DNA of 64,000 nt. It comes from Microvirga lupini (lineage in GTDB: Bacteria > Pseudomonadota > Alphaproteobacteria > Rhizobiales > Beijerinckiaceae). The translations under genes and the position numbers were made by a program. The DNA lies in assembly GCF_014191055.1 (NCBI RefSeq), contig NZ_JACHWB010000002.1, forward strand, positions 806,001 through 870,000, written 5' to 3'. Each line of letters starts with the position of its first letter. The first letter of the stretch is position 1. Under the pieces are notes generated by a model. That model worked only from the letters and a program-made list of their open reading frames with translations. It was not told the DNA's origin and did not search any database. This document shows positions 51,832 to 60,393 of this stretch, one piece after another.

Positions 51832-52626
51832 ATGACGACCAACGGTCTGGACATGAGATTTGCCGCTGCCTGCGCCATCGCGCGCGAGGCCGGCGTGCTG
51901 GCGCGCAAGCGCTTTCTGGAGCGTCCCCGCTCGCAGCGGCCCGACTTCAAGGGACCCCAGGACTTTCTCACCGCCACGGATGCGGAGGTGGAGGAGTTGA
52001 TCCGGACCCGCCTGAGCGCCCTGTTCCCGGAGGATTCGTTCTTCGGCGAGGAAGGCGGCGGCTCTTTCGAGCGTGACGTGTGGGTAGTGGATCCCATCGA
52101 CGGCACGGCGAATTTTGCCCGCGGCATCCCGCATTTTGCCATCTCCATCGCGTTCGTGCGTGATGGTCGCGTCGAGATCGGCGTGATCTACGATGTGATG
52201 CATGCGGAGCTCTACACGGCCCAGCGCGGGCGCGGCGCCATTCTCAACGGCGAGCCGATCCGGGTCAGTGGGCTGGCCGACATGAATCAGGCAACCGTGG
52301 AAGCCGGCTGGTCGCCGCGCCTGCCGCCCGAGCCCTACATCGCCGTCGTCGACAAGCTGAAGACGGGCGGTGCCAATGTACGTCGCGCCGGCTCAGGGAC
52401 GCTCGGCTTGGCTTATGTCGCGGATGGGCGCATCGACGCCTATTGCGAGCTTCACATCAACTCCTGGGATGCTCTGGCCGGCCTTTTGATCATCGAGGAG
52501 GCAGGCGGCTGGACCAACGATTTCCTGGCCAAGGACGGCCTTCGCAAGGGCAATCCTGTCCTCGCCTGCACGCCGGAACTGGCGACTGCCCTGATGGCGG
52601 CCACGGGAATCTCCAAAGAGCCTTGA
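51832..52626 (+). CDS. Inositol monophosphatase-family phosphatase
   Basis: This 264-residue magnesium-dependent phosphatase has the first metal motif GEEGGG (Glu73-Glu74), the second motif WVVDPIDGTANFARG (Asp87, Asp90) and the C-terminal INSWDALAGLLIIEEAGG. The family covers inositol monophosphatase, SuhB, histidinol phosphatase and CysQ-like enzymes, and the exact substrate is open. It precedes the iron-type ABC operon by 124 bases. Confidence 0.9.
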   Translation: MTTNGLDMRFAAACAIAREAGVLARKRFLERPRSQRPDFKGPQDFLTATDAEVEELIRTRLSALFPEDSFFGEEGGGSFERDVWVVDPIDGTANFARGIPHFAISIAFVRDGRVEIGVIYDVMHAELYTAQRGRGAILNGEPIRVSGLADMNQATVEAGWSPRLPPEPYIAVVDKLKTGGANVRRAGSGTLGLAYVADGRIDAYCELHINSWDALAGLLIIEEAGGWTNDFLAKDGLRKGNPVLACTPELATALMAATGISKEP

Positions 52627-52750
52627 GCCAGGCATGTTATTCTAAAGATTCACATTTGAATGATTGGCAAGGCTCTTGACCCGCCGCTGCAATGGGGGGA
52701 GCTTAGCCGGCCAAGCAACAATGATAACAATATCAAAACGGGAGGATAGA

Positions 52751-53797
52751 ATGAAACTGAAGAAGACCTTTGCTGCGGCGACCATGCTGGCAGGCACTAT
52801 GACGGCTCTGTCCTTCATGTCCGCCGGAGCCGCCCAGGCCCAGGGCGAGCTCGTCATGTATTGCGGCGTGCAGGAGGAATGGTGCCGCGCCATGACCACC
52901 GCCTTCGAGCGCGAAACCGGCATCAAGGTTTCCATGACCCGCAAGAGCGCGGGCGAGGTTTACGCCCAGGTGAAGGCGGAAGCTGCCAATCCTCGGGCCG
53001 ATATCTGGTGGGGCGGTACCGGCGACCCTCATATGCAGGCGGCCGAGGAAGGCCTTACGGTAGAGTATAAATCTCCCAAGATGAGCGAGCTGCAGGATTG
53101 GGCGGTGCGCCAGTGGGAACAGTCCAAGCAGCGCACGGTCGGCATCTATTCCGGGGCGCTGGGCTTCGGCTACAACACCGATCTCGCCAAATCCAACAAC
53201 ATCGCGGAGCCGAAATGCTGGGCGGATCTGCTCAAGGCTGAGTTCAAAGACGAGGTCCAGGTCGCGGATCCGAACTCCTCCGGCACGGCCTACACGCTTC
53301 TCGCCACGATCGTTCAGATCATGGGCGAGGACAAGGGCTTCGAATACCTCAAGGCCCTGCACAAGAACGTCAACCAGTACACCAAGTCGGGCGCGGCTCC
53401 CGCCAAGGCCATGGCGCTCGGTGAGACGACCGCCGGCATTGCCTTCATGCACGATATCGTGACCATGGTGGTCGACAAGGCACCGGTGAAGGTTGTCGCT
53501 CCCTGCGAAGGCACGGGCTACGAGATCGGCTCCATGTCGATCATCAAGGGTGCCAAGAACATGGACAATGCCAAGAAGTTCTACGACTGGGCGTTGACGG
53601 CAGATGCACAGAAGCTCGGTGCCGACGCTAAGTCCTATCAGGTGCCCTCGAACAAGAGCACACCGATCCCGCCCCAGTCTCCGAAGCTCAGCGACATCAA
53701 GCTGATCAACTTCGACTTTGCGAAATACGGCTCCTCGGCGGAGCGCAGGCGTCTCCTGTCCAAGTGGGATAACGAGGTGAAGAACCTGCCGAAATAG
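52751..53797 (+). CDS. ABC substrate-binding protein, ferric iron (FbpA/AfuA) type
   Basis: This 348-residue periplasmic receptor has a signal peptide (cleavage near residue 30, GAAQAQ) and the extracellular solute-binding fold of the FbpA/spermidine group: LVMYCGVQEEWCRAMTTAFE and ADIWWGGTGDPHMQAAEEG. The start has GGGAGGA five bases upstream. A TTGACC box at 52675 may belong to its promoter. Ferric iron is the best guess, but other ligands of this family (phosphonates, polyamines) cannot be excluded. Confidence 0.88.
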   Translation: MKLKKTFAAATMLAGTMTALSFMSAGAAQAQGELVMYCGVQEEWCRAMTTAFERETGIKVSMTRKSAGEVYAQVKAEAANPRADIWWGGTGDPHMQAAEEGLTVEYKSPKMSELQDWAVRQWEQSKQRTVGIYSGALGFGYNTDLAKSNNIAEPKCWADLLKAEFKDEVQVADPNSSGTAYTLLATIVQIMGEDKGFEYLKALHKNVNQYTKSGAAPAKAMALGETTAGIAFMHDIVTMVVDKAPVKVVAPCEGTGYEIGSMSIIKGAKNMDNAKKFYDWALTADAQKLGADAKSYQVPSNKSTPIPPQSPKLSDIKLINFDFAKYGSSAERRRLLSKWDNEVKNLPK

Positions 53798-53810
53798 TCG
53801 GCGCGGATCA

Positions 53811-53853
53811 CCTTCGGCGAGGCAGCTCAGGCCTCGCCGAAGGCTTCATTTTT
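53811..53853 (+). terminator. Strong hairpin between the binding protein and permease genes
   Basis: Arms of 13 perfectly paired bases (CCTTCGGCGAGGC / GCCTCGCCGAAGG) surround a seven-base loop and are followed by CTTCATTTTT. It can act as a partial terminator that lets the binding protein be made in excess over the membrane subunits. Confidence 0.8.
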
Positions 53854-53910
53854 CAGATTTGATCGAATGACAGCCGGTCTCTTCGCCGGCCATGAGGCGG
53901 GATCATAAAG

Positions 53911-56097
53911 ATGTCACGGGCAACCCTTGGCTGGATCGTTCTGAGCTGGGTCGGATTTGCCCTCCTGCCCTGGTATGGCTTCGAGCGTTCGGCCACTCCC
54001 ACCATTGCCGATTACTTCATCAGCGGATCGGCCCTCGTTCATGGTCTCCGCGGCGCCTGGTGGCTCCTGCCGATCCTTCTGCCGCTCGGCATGGCCTTGG
54101 TTCCCGTCGTATGGCCTTCGTCACAAGACCGGGGCAGCTGGCTGGTCGCGTCGGGCGCTGTCGGTCTCGCTCTTATCGTTCTTCAGGGCTTCACGATCGG
54201 CCTGAACGGTTGGACGATGGACGTCCTGAAGGTCTTTGGGGATCCCGGCCCCCACCAGGCTGGCATGGGCTATGGCGCAGCCCTTACCTCAGCGTCGTTC
54301 CTCATCATTCTCTGTCATGGTCTTGCGGCGCGCGGCTGGTGCCGCGGTGATGCTTTCGTCACCTCATCCATCGGCGTCGTTATCGCGCTCATCATCGTGT
54401 TCGTCTTCTTCCCGGTCTCCACGATCCTGGCAAGCGCATTCGCCGACAACAGCGGCAATTTCGCGCCGTCCGAGTTCGTGACTAAGTTCACCGACAAGTC
54501 AATCTGGGGCCTCGACTGCCTGACGAGCGATCTGCGCTGCGGCGTAGCCTGGAACACCCTGTTCCTCGGGCTGCTGGTGGCCTTCGGCACCACGGCTCTG
54601 GGTCTTGCCTTCGCGCTCATCGCGACCCGCACCGAATTCCGTTACAAGAAGCTTCTGCGCGTGATGAGCGTCCTGCCCATCATCACGCCGCCTTTCGTGA
54701 TCGGCCTCGCCCTAATCCTGCTCTTCGGCCGTTCGGGTGCCCTGTCCAGCGTCCTCTGGGAATGGTTCGGCATTCCGCGCTCGCGATGGATCTACGGCCT
54801 ACCCGGTGTATTCATTGCACAGCTCCTGGCGTTCACGCCCATCGCCTTCCTCGTTCTCATCGGAGTCGTGCAGGGCATCAGCCCAACCCTGGAGGAAGCC
54901 TCGCAGACCCTGCGCGCCAAAAGCTGGACGACCTTCTGGACCGTGACGCTGCCGCTCATGCGTCCGGGCCTCGCCAACGCATTTCTGCTCGGCTTCGTCG
55001 AAAGCCTTGCCGATTTCGGCAACCCTCTGGTGCTCGCCGGCAATTACGAGGTGCTTTCCACCAAGATCTTCTTCGCGGTCGTCGGCGCGCAGCAGGATCA
55101 GGGCCGAGCTGCCGTGCTCTCCATCATCCTGCTCGCCTTCACGCTCGGCGCCTTCTGGCTGCAGCATGCCTGGCTCGGCAAAAAGGTCTACACCACGGTG
55201 ACGGGCAAGGGCGATTCAGGCATTCCGCTGCCACTGCCGCGGCGGGTCGCGCTGGCCTCCTATCTCACGGCCATTCCATGGGCGATCTTCACGGTGGCCG
55301 TGTACGCCATCATCGTCGTGGGCGCCTTCGTCCGCTCCATGGGCCGCGACTACACGCCGACGTTTGAGCATTTCGTCACCGCCTTCCGCGTCGAGCATGC
55401 TGATTGGGGCCTCTATTTCTCGGGCTCGGCCTGGAATTCGTTCTTCGCTACCGTGAAGGTGGCTGCACTGTCGGCGCCGCTCACCGCTGCCATCGGCCTG
55501 CTCACGGCCTATCTCCTCACCCGCCAGCGCTTCTCCGGCCAACGCTCCTTCGAGTTCGGCACACTCTTGAGCTTCGCCATTCCCGGCACGGTGGTAGGCG
55601 TGTCCTACATCCTTGCCTTCAACGTGCCGCCGATCGAGATCACCGGAACGGGCTTCATCCTGGTGATGTGCTTCGTGTTCCGCAACATGCCTGTGGGCGT
55701 GCGCTCCGGCATCGCCACCTTGAGCCAGATCGACAAGAGCCTTGACGAAGCCTCCCTCACCCTCGGCGCCCGCTCGTCCACCACCATGCGACGCGTGGTG
55801 CTGCCGCTGCTGCGGCCGGCCATCGTGGCCTCGCTGGTTTATTCCTTCGTGCGCGCCATGACGGCTGTGAGCGCCGTAATCTTCCTCGTCACCGCCGAGT
55901 ACAACATGGCCACGACCTATATCGTCGGCCGCGTCGAGGCGGGCGAGTTCGGCCTTGCGATTGCCTATTCCACCGCGCTCATCATCGTCATGCTTCTCGC
56001 CATCGTGGCGATCCAGCTCATGGTCGGCGAGCGGCGCCTTGGGCGCCGTTCCGCGAGCGCCGCTCCCTCCCCCGTTGCCGTGCAGGCGGTTCCATGA
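53911..56097 (+). CDS. ABC transporter permease, fused double-domain, iron type
   Basis: This 728-residue inner-membrane protein contains two binding-protein-dependent permease domains in tandem. Each has an EAA-type coupling loop: LEEASQTLRAKSWTTFWTVTLP near residue 330 and LDEASLTLGARSSTTMRRVVLP near residue 610. About 12-14 helices are visible, with three or four extra ones at the N-terminus. This FbpB/AfuB-type fusion pairs with the ATPase that follows, with an ATGA overlap. Confidence 0.9.
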   Translation: MSRATLGWIVLSWVGFALLPWYGFERSATPTIADYFISGSALVHGLRGAWWLLPILLPLGMALVPVVWPSSQDRGSWLVASGAVGLALIVLQGFTIGLNGWTMDVLKVFGDPGPHQAGMGYGAALTSASFLIILCHGLAARGWCRGDAFVTSSIGVVIALIIVFVFFPVSTILASAFADNSGNFAPSEFVTKFTDKSIWGLDCLTSDLRCGVAWNTLFLGLLVAFGTTALGLAFALIATRTEFRYKKLLRVMSVLPIITPPFVIGLALILLFGRSGALSSVLWEWFGIPRSRWIYGLPGVFIAQLLAFTPIAFLVLIGVVQGISPTLEEASQTLRAKSWTTFWTVTLPLMRPGLANAFLLGFVESLADFGNPLVLAGNYEVLSTKIFFAVVGAQQDQGRAAVLSIILLAFTLGAFWLQHAWLGKKVYTTVTGKGDSGIPLPLPRRVALASYLTAIPWAIFTVAVYAIIVVGAFVRSMGRDYTPTFEHFVTAFRVEHADWGLYFSGSAWNSFFATVKVAALSAPLTAAIGLLTAYLLTRQRFSGQRSFEFGTLLSFAIPGTVVGVSYILAFNVPPIEITGTGFILVMCFVFRNMPVGVRSGIATLSQIDKSLDEASLTLGARSSTTMRRVVLPLLRPAIVASLVYSFVRAMTAVSAVIFLVTAEYNMATTYIVGRVEAGEFGLAIAYSTALIIVMLLAIVAIQLMVGERRLGRRSASAAPSPVAVQAVP

Positions 56098-57206
56098 ACA
56101 AAATGTCCTCCATCCATTCCCTCTCCCGCCCCGCCGCATCCAAGAAGCAGGCCGCTTCGGTTGAATTCCGCAACGTGACGAAGCGCTATGGCACCGTCAC
56201 GGCCGTGGACGACGTCTCCTTCACGATTGAGCCCGGCCAACTCGTGACCCTGCTCGGCCCTTCCGGCTGCGGCAAGACCACGACTCTGCGCATGATCGCA
56301 GGGTTGGAAATGGCAAGCGAAGGCCAGATCCTGATCGGCGACAGGAACGTGACGAACCTCTCCGCCGCCGACCGGGACGTGAGCATGGTGTTCCAGTCCT
56401 ACGCGCTCTTCCCGCACATGTCGGTTCTGGAGAACGTGGCTTATGGGCCGACAGTGCAAGGTGTCCCGAAGAAGGATGCCTACGCGATGGCGATGGAGAA
56501 GCTCGAACTGATCGGCCTGAAAGGCCTCGAGAAGCGCGCGCCGTCGGAACTCTCCGGCGGGCAGCAGCAGCGTGTGGCGGTGGCGCGGGCGCTCGTGCTG
56601 GAGCCGCAGGTTCTGCTCTTCGACGAGCCGCTGTCCAACCTCGATGCCAAGCTGCGCCGGCGCGTGCGCGAGGATATCCGCGAGCTGCAGCAGAACCTTA
56701 ATCTTACCGTGGCCTACGTGACCCACGATCAGGAGGAGGCGCTTGCAGTCTCCGACCACATCATCGTCATGTCAAATGCCCGCATTGCCCAGACCGGTTC
56801 GCCGCGCGAGCTCTACGAGGAGCCGGCGAACCTGTTCGTCGCCGACTTCATCGGCGACGCCAACATCATCACCGGAGATCTCGCAAGCATCGCCGGACCG
56901 ACCGCTCAGGTGAGGATCGGCGGCCTGAGCCTTCAGCTGCCTCATCGCGGAGCGAGCCAAGGCCCCGTAAAGCTGGCTGCGCGGCCTGATGCGATCCTGC
57001 TCGATGAAACCGTTCAGACCGGATCCTTGGCCGGCACGGTGCGCAAGGCATCCTATCTCGGCACGCAGGTTGAGTACGATGTGGAGAGCCCGATCGGAGA
57101 CCTGTTCGTTGTCCAGTATGGACGCAAAGAGGTGATCGTGCCCGGCACTCCGGTTTCAATCTCCTTCGCAACCCAGCGCGGCGTTGCCATCATCCCGGAT
57201 GCCTGA
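56094..57206 (+). CDS. ABC transporter ATPase, FbpC/PotA type
   Basis: This 370-residue ATPase has Walker A GPSGCGKT (about residue 56), Q-loop FQSYALFPH, signature LSGGQQQRV, Walker B VLLFDEPLSNLD and H-loop VTHDQEEAL. A C-terminal TOBE regulatory domain lies from about residue 275 on. It completes the importer with the binding protein and permease upstream and overlaps the permease gene by ATGA. Confidence 0.93.
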   Translation: MNKMSSIHSLSRPAASKKQAASVEFRNVTKRYGTVTAVDDVSFTIEPGQLVTLLGPSGCGKTTTLRMIAGLEMASEGQILIGDRNVTNLSAADRDVSMVFQSYALFPHMSVLENVAYGPTVQGVPKKDAYAMAMEKLELIGLKGLEKRAPSELSGGQQQRVAVARALVLEPQVLLFDEPLSNLDAKLRRRVREDIRELQQNLNLTVAYVTHDQEEALAVSDHIIVMSNARIAQTGSPRELYEEPANLFVADFIGDANIITGDLASIAGPTAQVRIGGLSLQLPHRGASQGPVKLAARPDAILLDETVQTGSLAGTVRKASYLGTQVEYDVESPIGDLFVVQYGRKEVIVPGTPVSISFATQRGVAIIPDA

Positions 57207-57382
57207 AGCCGTCAGACGGCACCTTCGGTCCCGGTGCTGCGGCTCGAGAACCAGCATGGGTGCCGCACTTTGCCCGGTCGTAAAATTTCTATAGAGCAGG
57301 GTTACATTTCCAATGGGGTGATTTTCCAACCGCGGAGCTTTACTGCCCTGCTGGAATTCTGACCCAATCTAGAGACGATGTG

Positions 57383-58042
57383 ATGCTCAAAGCCTTGATC
57401 TTCGATATGGATGGCACCCTGGTGCATAGCGACCCAGCCCACCTGGAGGCCTTTGCCCAGACCCTGGGTCCCCAGGGTATCGTGATCGACGAGGATCTGT
57501 ATCGCACCTCGATCATCGGCCATACGAATGAATCGATCTTCGCCACCCTCCTGCCTCACCTTCCGGTCGAGGAGCATGAGGTCTATGCCGAGCGCAAGGA
57601 GGCTGCCTTCCGGCGTCTCGCGCTTGAGCTCAAGCCCCTGGAGGGCCTGCTCGATCTGTTCGATTGGGCGGAAGCCCGCGGCATCAGGCTTGCCCTCGTC
57701 ACCAATGCCCCGCTGCTGAACGCAACCCACATTCTCGATATTCTCGGCATTACGGATCGTTTCGAGGTCAAGATCACCATCGATCAGGTCGAGCGCGGCA
57801 AGCCGGATCCCCTGCCTTACCTGACCGCGGTCGAGCGGCTTGGCATTCAACCGGAGGAAGCGATCGCCTTCGAGGATTCGCCCTCCGGCATGAGAGCGGC
57901 CAAAGCAGCGGGATTGTTTTCCTTCGGCGTGCTTACCGGCCTCAGCGCCGGGGAACTTACCAAAGTCGGTGCTGACAGAACCATCGAGACGTTCCGCGAC
58001 CGTGCGCTCTGGGAGGTTCTGGAGCGCAGGAACGCAGCTTAA
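57383..58042 (+). CDS. HAD-family phosphatase (beta-phosphoglucomutase/phosphoglycolate-phosphatase-like)
   Basis: This 219-residue HAD hydrolase has nucleophile motif FDMDGTLVHSD (Asp8, Asp10), the motif II threonine in LVTNAP, motif III lysine in RGKPDPLPYLTA and motif IV FEDSPSGMRAA. The helical cap between motifs I and II puts it in subfamily I. A GTG one codon earlier is an alternative start. The substrate is unknown. Confidence 0.87.
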   Translation: MLKALIFDMDGTLVHSDPAHLEAFAQTLGPQGIVIDEDLYRTSIIGHTNESIFATLLPHLPVEEHEVYAERKEAAFRRLALELKPLEGLLDLFDWAEARGIRLALVTNAPLLNATHILDILGITDRFEVKITIDQVERGKPDPLPYLTAVERLGIQPEEAIAFEDSPSGMRAAKAAGLFSFGVLTGLSAGELTKVGADRTIETFRDRALWEVLERRNAA

Positions 58043-58045
58043 AGG

Positions 58046-58444
58046 TCAAGCCGCGTCCGAATGGGTCTCGTCGCGTTCGTCGCCTCCCGAATCGAAGCGG
58101 CGCCGGGCTGCGAGAATCTCGTCCCGATTCTGGATGGCCCAATCGCCCAAACCCCGCACAGTCTTGAGCAGGGAGCAACCCAGCCCTGTGAGCTGGTAAT
58201 CCACCCGGGGCGGAATGGTGGGATAAACGGTGCGTGTGACGAGCCCGTCTCGCTCCAAACCGCGCAGTGTGAGGGTCAGCATCCGCTGCGAAATCCCGGT
58301 CACCGCCCGACGTAACTCGTTGAATCGCTTAGGCCCTTCACCCATCTGGACCACCACCTGAACACTCCACTTGTCTCCGACCCGTGACAGGATCTCCGTC
58401 ACGGTCCGGCAATCGGTGGGTACATGGATGTGACTGGGTGACAC
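58046..58444 (-). CDS. HxlR-family transcription regulator (GTG start)
   Basis: This 132-residue winged-helix protein is of the HxlR type: CRTVTEILSRVGDKWSVQVV followed by RFNELRRAVTGISQRMLTLTLRGLERDGLVTR and YQLTGLG. The cysteine near residue 12 could be a redox or electrophile sensor as in related YodB/QorR proteins. The start is GTG behind AAGGAGG with a seven-base spacer. It is divergent from the FMN reductase gene, its most likely target. Confidence 0.88.
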   Translation of the reverse strand: MSPSHIHVPTDCRTVTEILSRVGDKWSVQVVVQMGEGPKRFNELRRAVTGISQRMLTLTLRGLERDGLVTRTVYPTIPPRVDYQLTGLGCSLLKTVRGLGDWAIQNRDEILAARRRFDSGGDERDETHSDAA

Positions 58445-58547
58445 GAAAGTGCCTCCTTGCGAAAGGCTGCGGAAGTTACTTAATGAGCCTCGGTAACAAA
58501 AAGGAACTTAAGCGTTCCTGCCGCCGAATGCAACCGAAGGACATCCC
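58445..58547. promoter_or_regulatory. Divergent promoter region of the HxlR regulator and FMN reductase
   Basis: These 103 bases lie between divergently transcribed genes. A short stretch AGTTACTTAATGAGCCTCGGTAAC around 58475-58497 includes GTTAC and GTAAC half-sites in inverted orientation, a plausible HxlR-type operator. Confidence 0.45.
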
Positions 58548-59144
58548 ATGAAGCCCAAGCTTCACATCATCATCGCCAGCACGCGGCCCGGCCGGGTCGG
58601 CCCGAGCATCGCCCAGTGGTTCAGCGAATACACGGCCGAGCATGGCAAGTTCGAACCTGTGCTGGTGGATCTCGCAGAGTTCAATCTGCCGGTCTTCGAT
58701 GAGCCCGAGCATCCGATGAAGCAGAACTACCACCACGCTCACACCAAGGCTTGGGCCGAGAGCGTGTCCTCCGCCGACGCCTTCGTGTTCGTGACGCCGG
58801 AATACAACTACGCTCCGCCGCCGGCGCTGGTGAACGCACTGAACTACCTGTCGCGCGAGTGGAACTACGCGCCCGCCGGCTTCGTGAGCTATGGCGGCAT
58901 CTCCGGCGGTTTGCGTTCGGTCCAGGTGGCGAAGCAGATCGTCACCACCCTGAAGATGATGCCGATCCCGGAAGGCGTGCCCATGCCGATGGTGTTCCAG
59001 AACCTGGACGAGAACGGCAAGCTCAAGCCCCAGGACATCTACAGGACATCGGCGGCGACCATGCTGGACGAACTCTTCCGCTGGACGGAGGCGCTCCGGT
59101 CGCTCAGGGCCGAACGCAAGGCTCCCCTGAAGGCTGCCGCTTAA
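58548..59144 (+). CDS. NADPH-dependent FMN reductase
   Basis: This 198-residue flavodoxin-like reductase of the NADPH-dependent FMN reductase family has the phosphate-binding loop IIIASTRPGRVGPSIAQW and the flavin-contact motifs VTPEYNYAPPPALVNALNYL and YGGISGG. Such enzymes reduce quinones, azo dyes or FMN. AAGGA precedes the ATG. It is transcribed away from an HxlR regulator, as is usual for oxidative or electrophile-responsive reductases. Confidence 0.9.
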   Translation: MKPKLHIIIASTRPGRVGPSIAQWFSEYTAEHGKFEPVLVDLAEFNLPVFDEPEHPMKQNYHHAHTKAWAESVSSADAFVFVTPEYNYAPPPALVNALNYLSREWNYAPAGFVSYGGISGGLRSVQVAKQIVTTLKMMPIPEGVPMPMVFQNLDENGKLKPQDIYRTSAATMLDELFRWTEALRSLRAERKAPLKAAA

Positions 59145-59166
59145 GGAACGAGAGCCCCAATCAAGC

Positions 59167-59204
59167 AAAAGGCACCGCTGACATCCGCAGCGGTGCCTTT
59201 TCAT
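59167..59204. terminator. Bidirectional intrinsic terminator between convergent genes
   Basis: AAAAGGCACCGCTG and CAGCGGTGCCTTTT form 14-base perfect arms around a seven-base loop, with A- and T-runs on the outside. It can stop transcription from both the FMN reductase gene and the Fe-alcohol dehydrogenase gene. Confidence 0.9.
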
Positions 59205-59218
59205 TCACGCTTGATGGA

Positions 59219-60382
59219 TCAGACCCGACCGGCCAGCGCATCCTCGAAGAGCTTGCGGGCGCTCTCCTTGGTGATCGGGACGGGGTTGCCGCCTGCCGTC
59301 GGATCGTTGGGCGCCATCTCGGACATCTCGTCGAAGCGGGCACTGTCGACCTTCAATCCCTCCAGCGTATGCGGCACGCCGAGATCCTTGCGCAGCTGCA
59401 GCACCCAGTCGAGGAAAGCCTGGAACGACGGCTTGAGACCGATATAGGCGGCGAGACGCTCGATCCGCTCCTCGATGGCCTTGCGGTTATAGACCAAAAC
59501 GTAGGGCATGAAGACCGCGTTGGTCAGGCCGTGGTGGGTGTCGTAAAGCGCGCCGGTCGGATGCGAGAGCGCGTGGATGGCACCCAATCCTTTCTGGAAT
59601 GCGGTCGCGCCCATGGCGGCGGCCGACATCAGCTGGGCTCGGGCTTCGATGTCCTTGCCGTCCTTGTAGGCGCGCGGCAGGTATTCCTTCACGAGGCGGA
59701 TGCCCTCCACTGCGATGCCATCCGCCATCGGGTGGTAGCCCGGCGCACAATAGGCCTCGATGCAATGAGCCAGCGCATCGAGACCCGTGCCGGCCGTGAT
59801 GTGGGGCGGCATGCCCACTGTCAGCTCCGGATCGCAGATCACGATCTTCGGCATCATCAGCGGGTGGAAGATCACCTTTTTCGTGTGCGTCGCCTCCTGC
59901 GTGATCACGCCGGCGCGACCCACCTCCGAGCCCGTGCCGGCGGTCGTCGGCACGGCAATGATCGGCTGAATGCCGCTCGGATCCGCGCGGGTCCACCAGT
60001 CGCCGATATCCTCAAAGTCCCACATGGGGCGCGTCTGGCCCGCCATGAAGGCGATGACTTTGCCGGCATCGAGCGCCGAGCCGCCGCCGAAGGCGACGAC
60101 GCCGTCGTGCTTGCCGGCCTTCAAAGCCTCAAGACCTTTATAGACGTTCGTCTCGACCGGGTTCGGCTTGATGTCGGAGAAGATCGCTGCCTTCAGGCCA
60201 GCAGAGATGAGCTGATCGAGCGCGGCCTTCGTCATGGCTTGAGTGGCGAGGAATGGATCCGTCACGATGAGCGGCGCCTGCATGCCTACGGATTTGCAGG
60301 CCTCTGCCAGTTCGGAGATGCGGCCTGCGCCGAAGCGGATGGCGGTGGGGTAGTTCCAGTTGGAGCGGGGAGACGTGGTCAT
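59219..60382 (-). CDS. Iron-containing alcohol dehydrogenase
   Basis: This 387-residue group III alcohol dehydrogenase has NAD-binding GGGSALDAGKVIA (about residue 98), TTAGTGSEVGRAGVI, and metal-ligand region HCIEAYCAPGYHP with IHALSHPTGALYDTHHG supplying Asp/His ligands. It ends the minus-strand cluster (permease, ligase, aldehyde dehydrogenase, alcohol dehydrogenase), 11 bases after the aldehyde dehydrogenase stop. It may interconvert an amino-alcohol or hydroxy-acid and its aldehyde. Confidence 0.9.
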   Translation of the reverse strand: MTTSPRSNWNYPTAIRFGAGRISELAEACKSVGMQAPLIVTDPFLATQAMTKAALDQLISAGLKAAIFSDIKPNPVETNVYKGLEALKAGKHDGVVAFGGGSALDAGKVIAFMAGQTRPMWDFEDIGDWWTRADPSGIQPIIAVPTTAGTGSEVGRAGVITQEATHTKKVIFHPLMMPKIVICDPELTVGMPPHITAGTGLDALAHCIEAYCAPGYHPMADGIAVEGIRLVKEYLPRAYKDGKDIEARAQLMSAAAMGATAFQKGLGAIHALSHPTGALYDTHHGLTNAVFMPYVLVYNRKAIEERIERLAAYIGLKPSFQAFLDWVLQLRKDLGVPHTLEGLKVDSARFDEMSEMAPNDPTAGGNPVPITKESARKLFEDALAGRV

Positions 60383-60393
60383 GATGCTTTCAA

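Noticed and set aside
51972..51990. Sequence similar to the 20-bp intergenic repeat (CCGCCACGGATGCGGA) inside the phosphatase gene
   Set aside because: Only the core matches, and it is explained by coding sequence (TATDAE), so it was not counted as a third copy.
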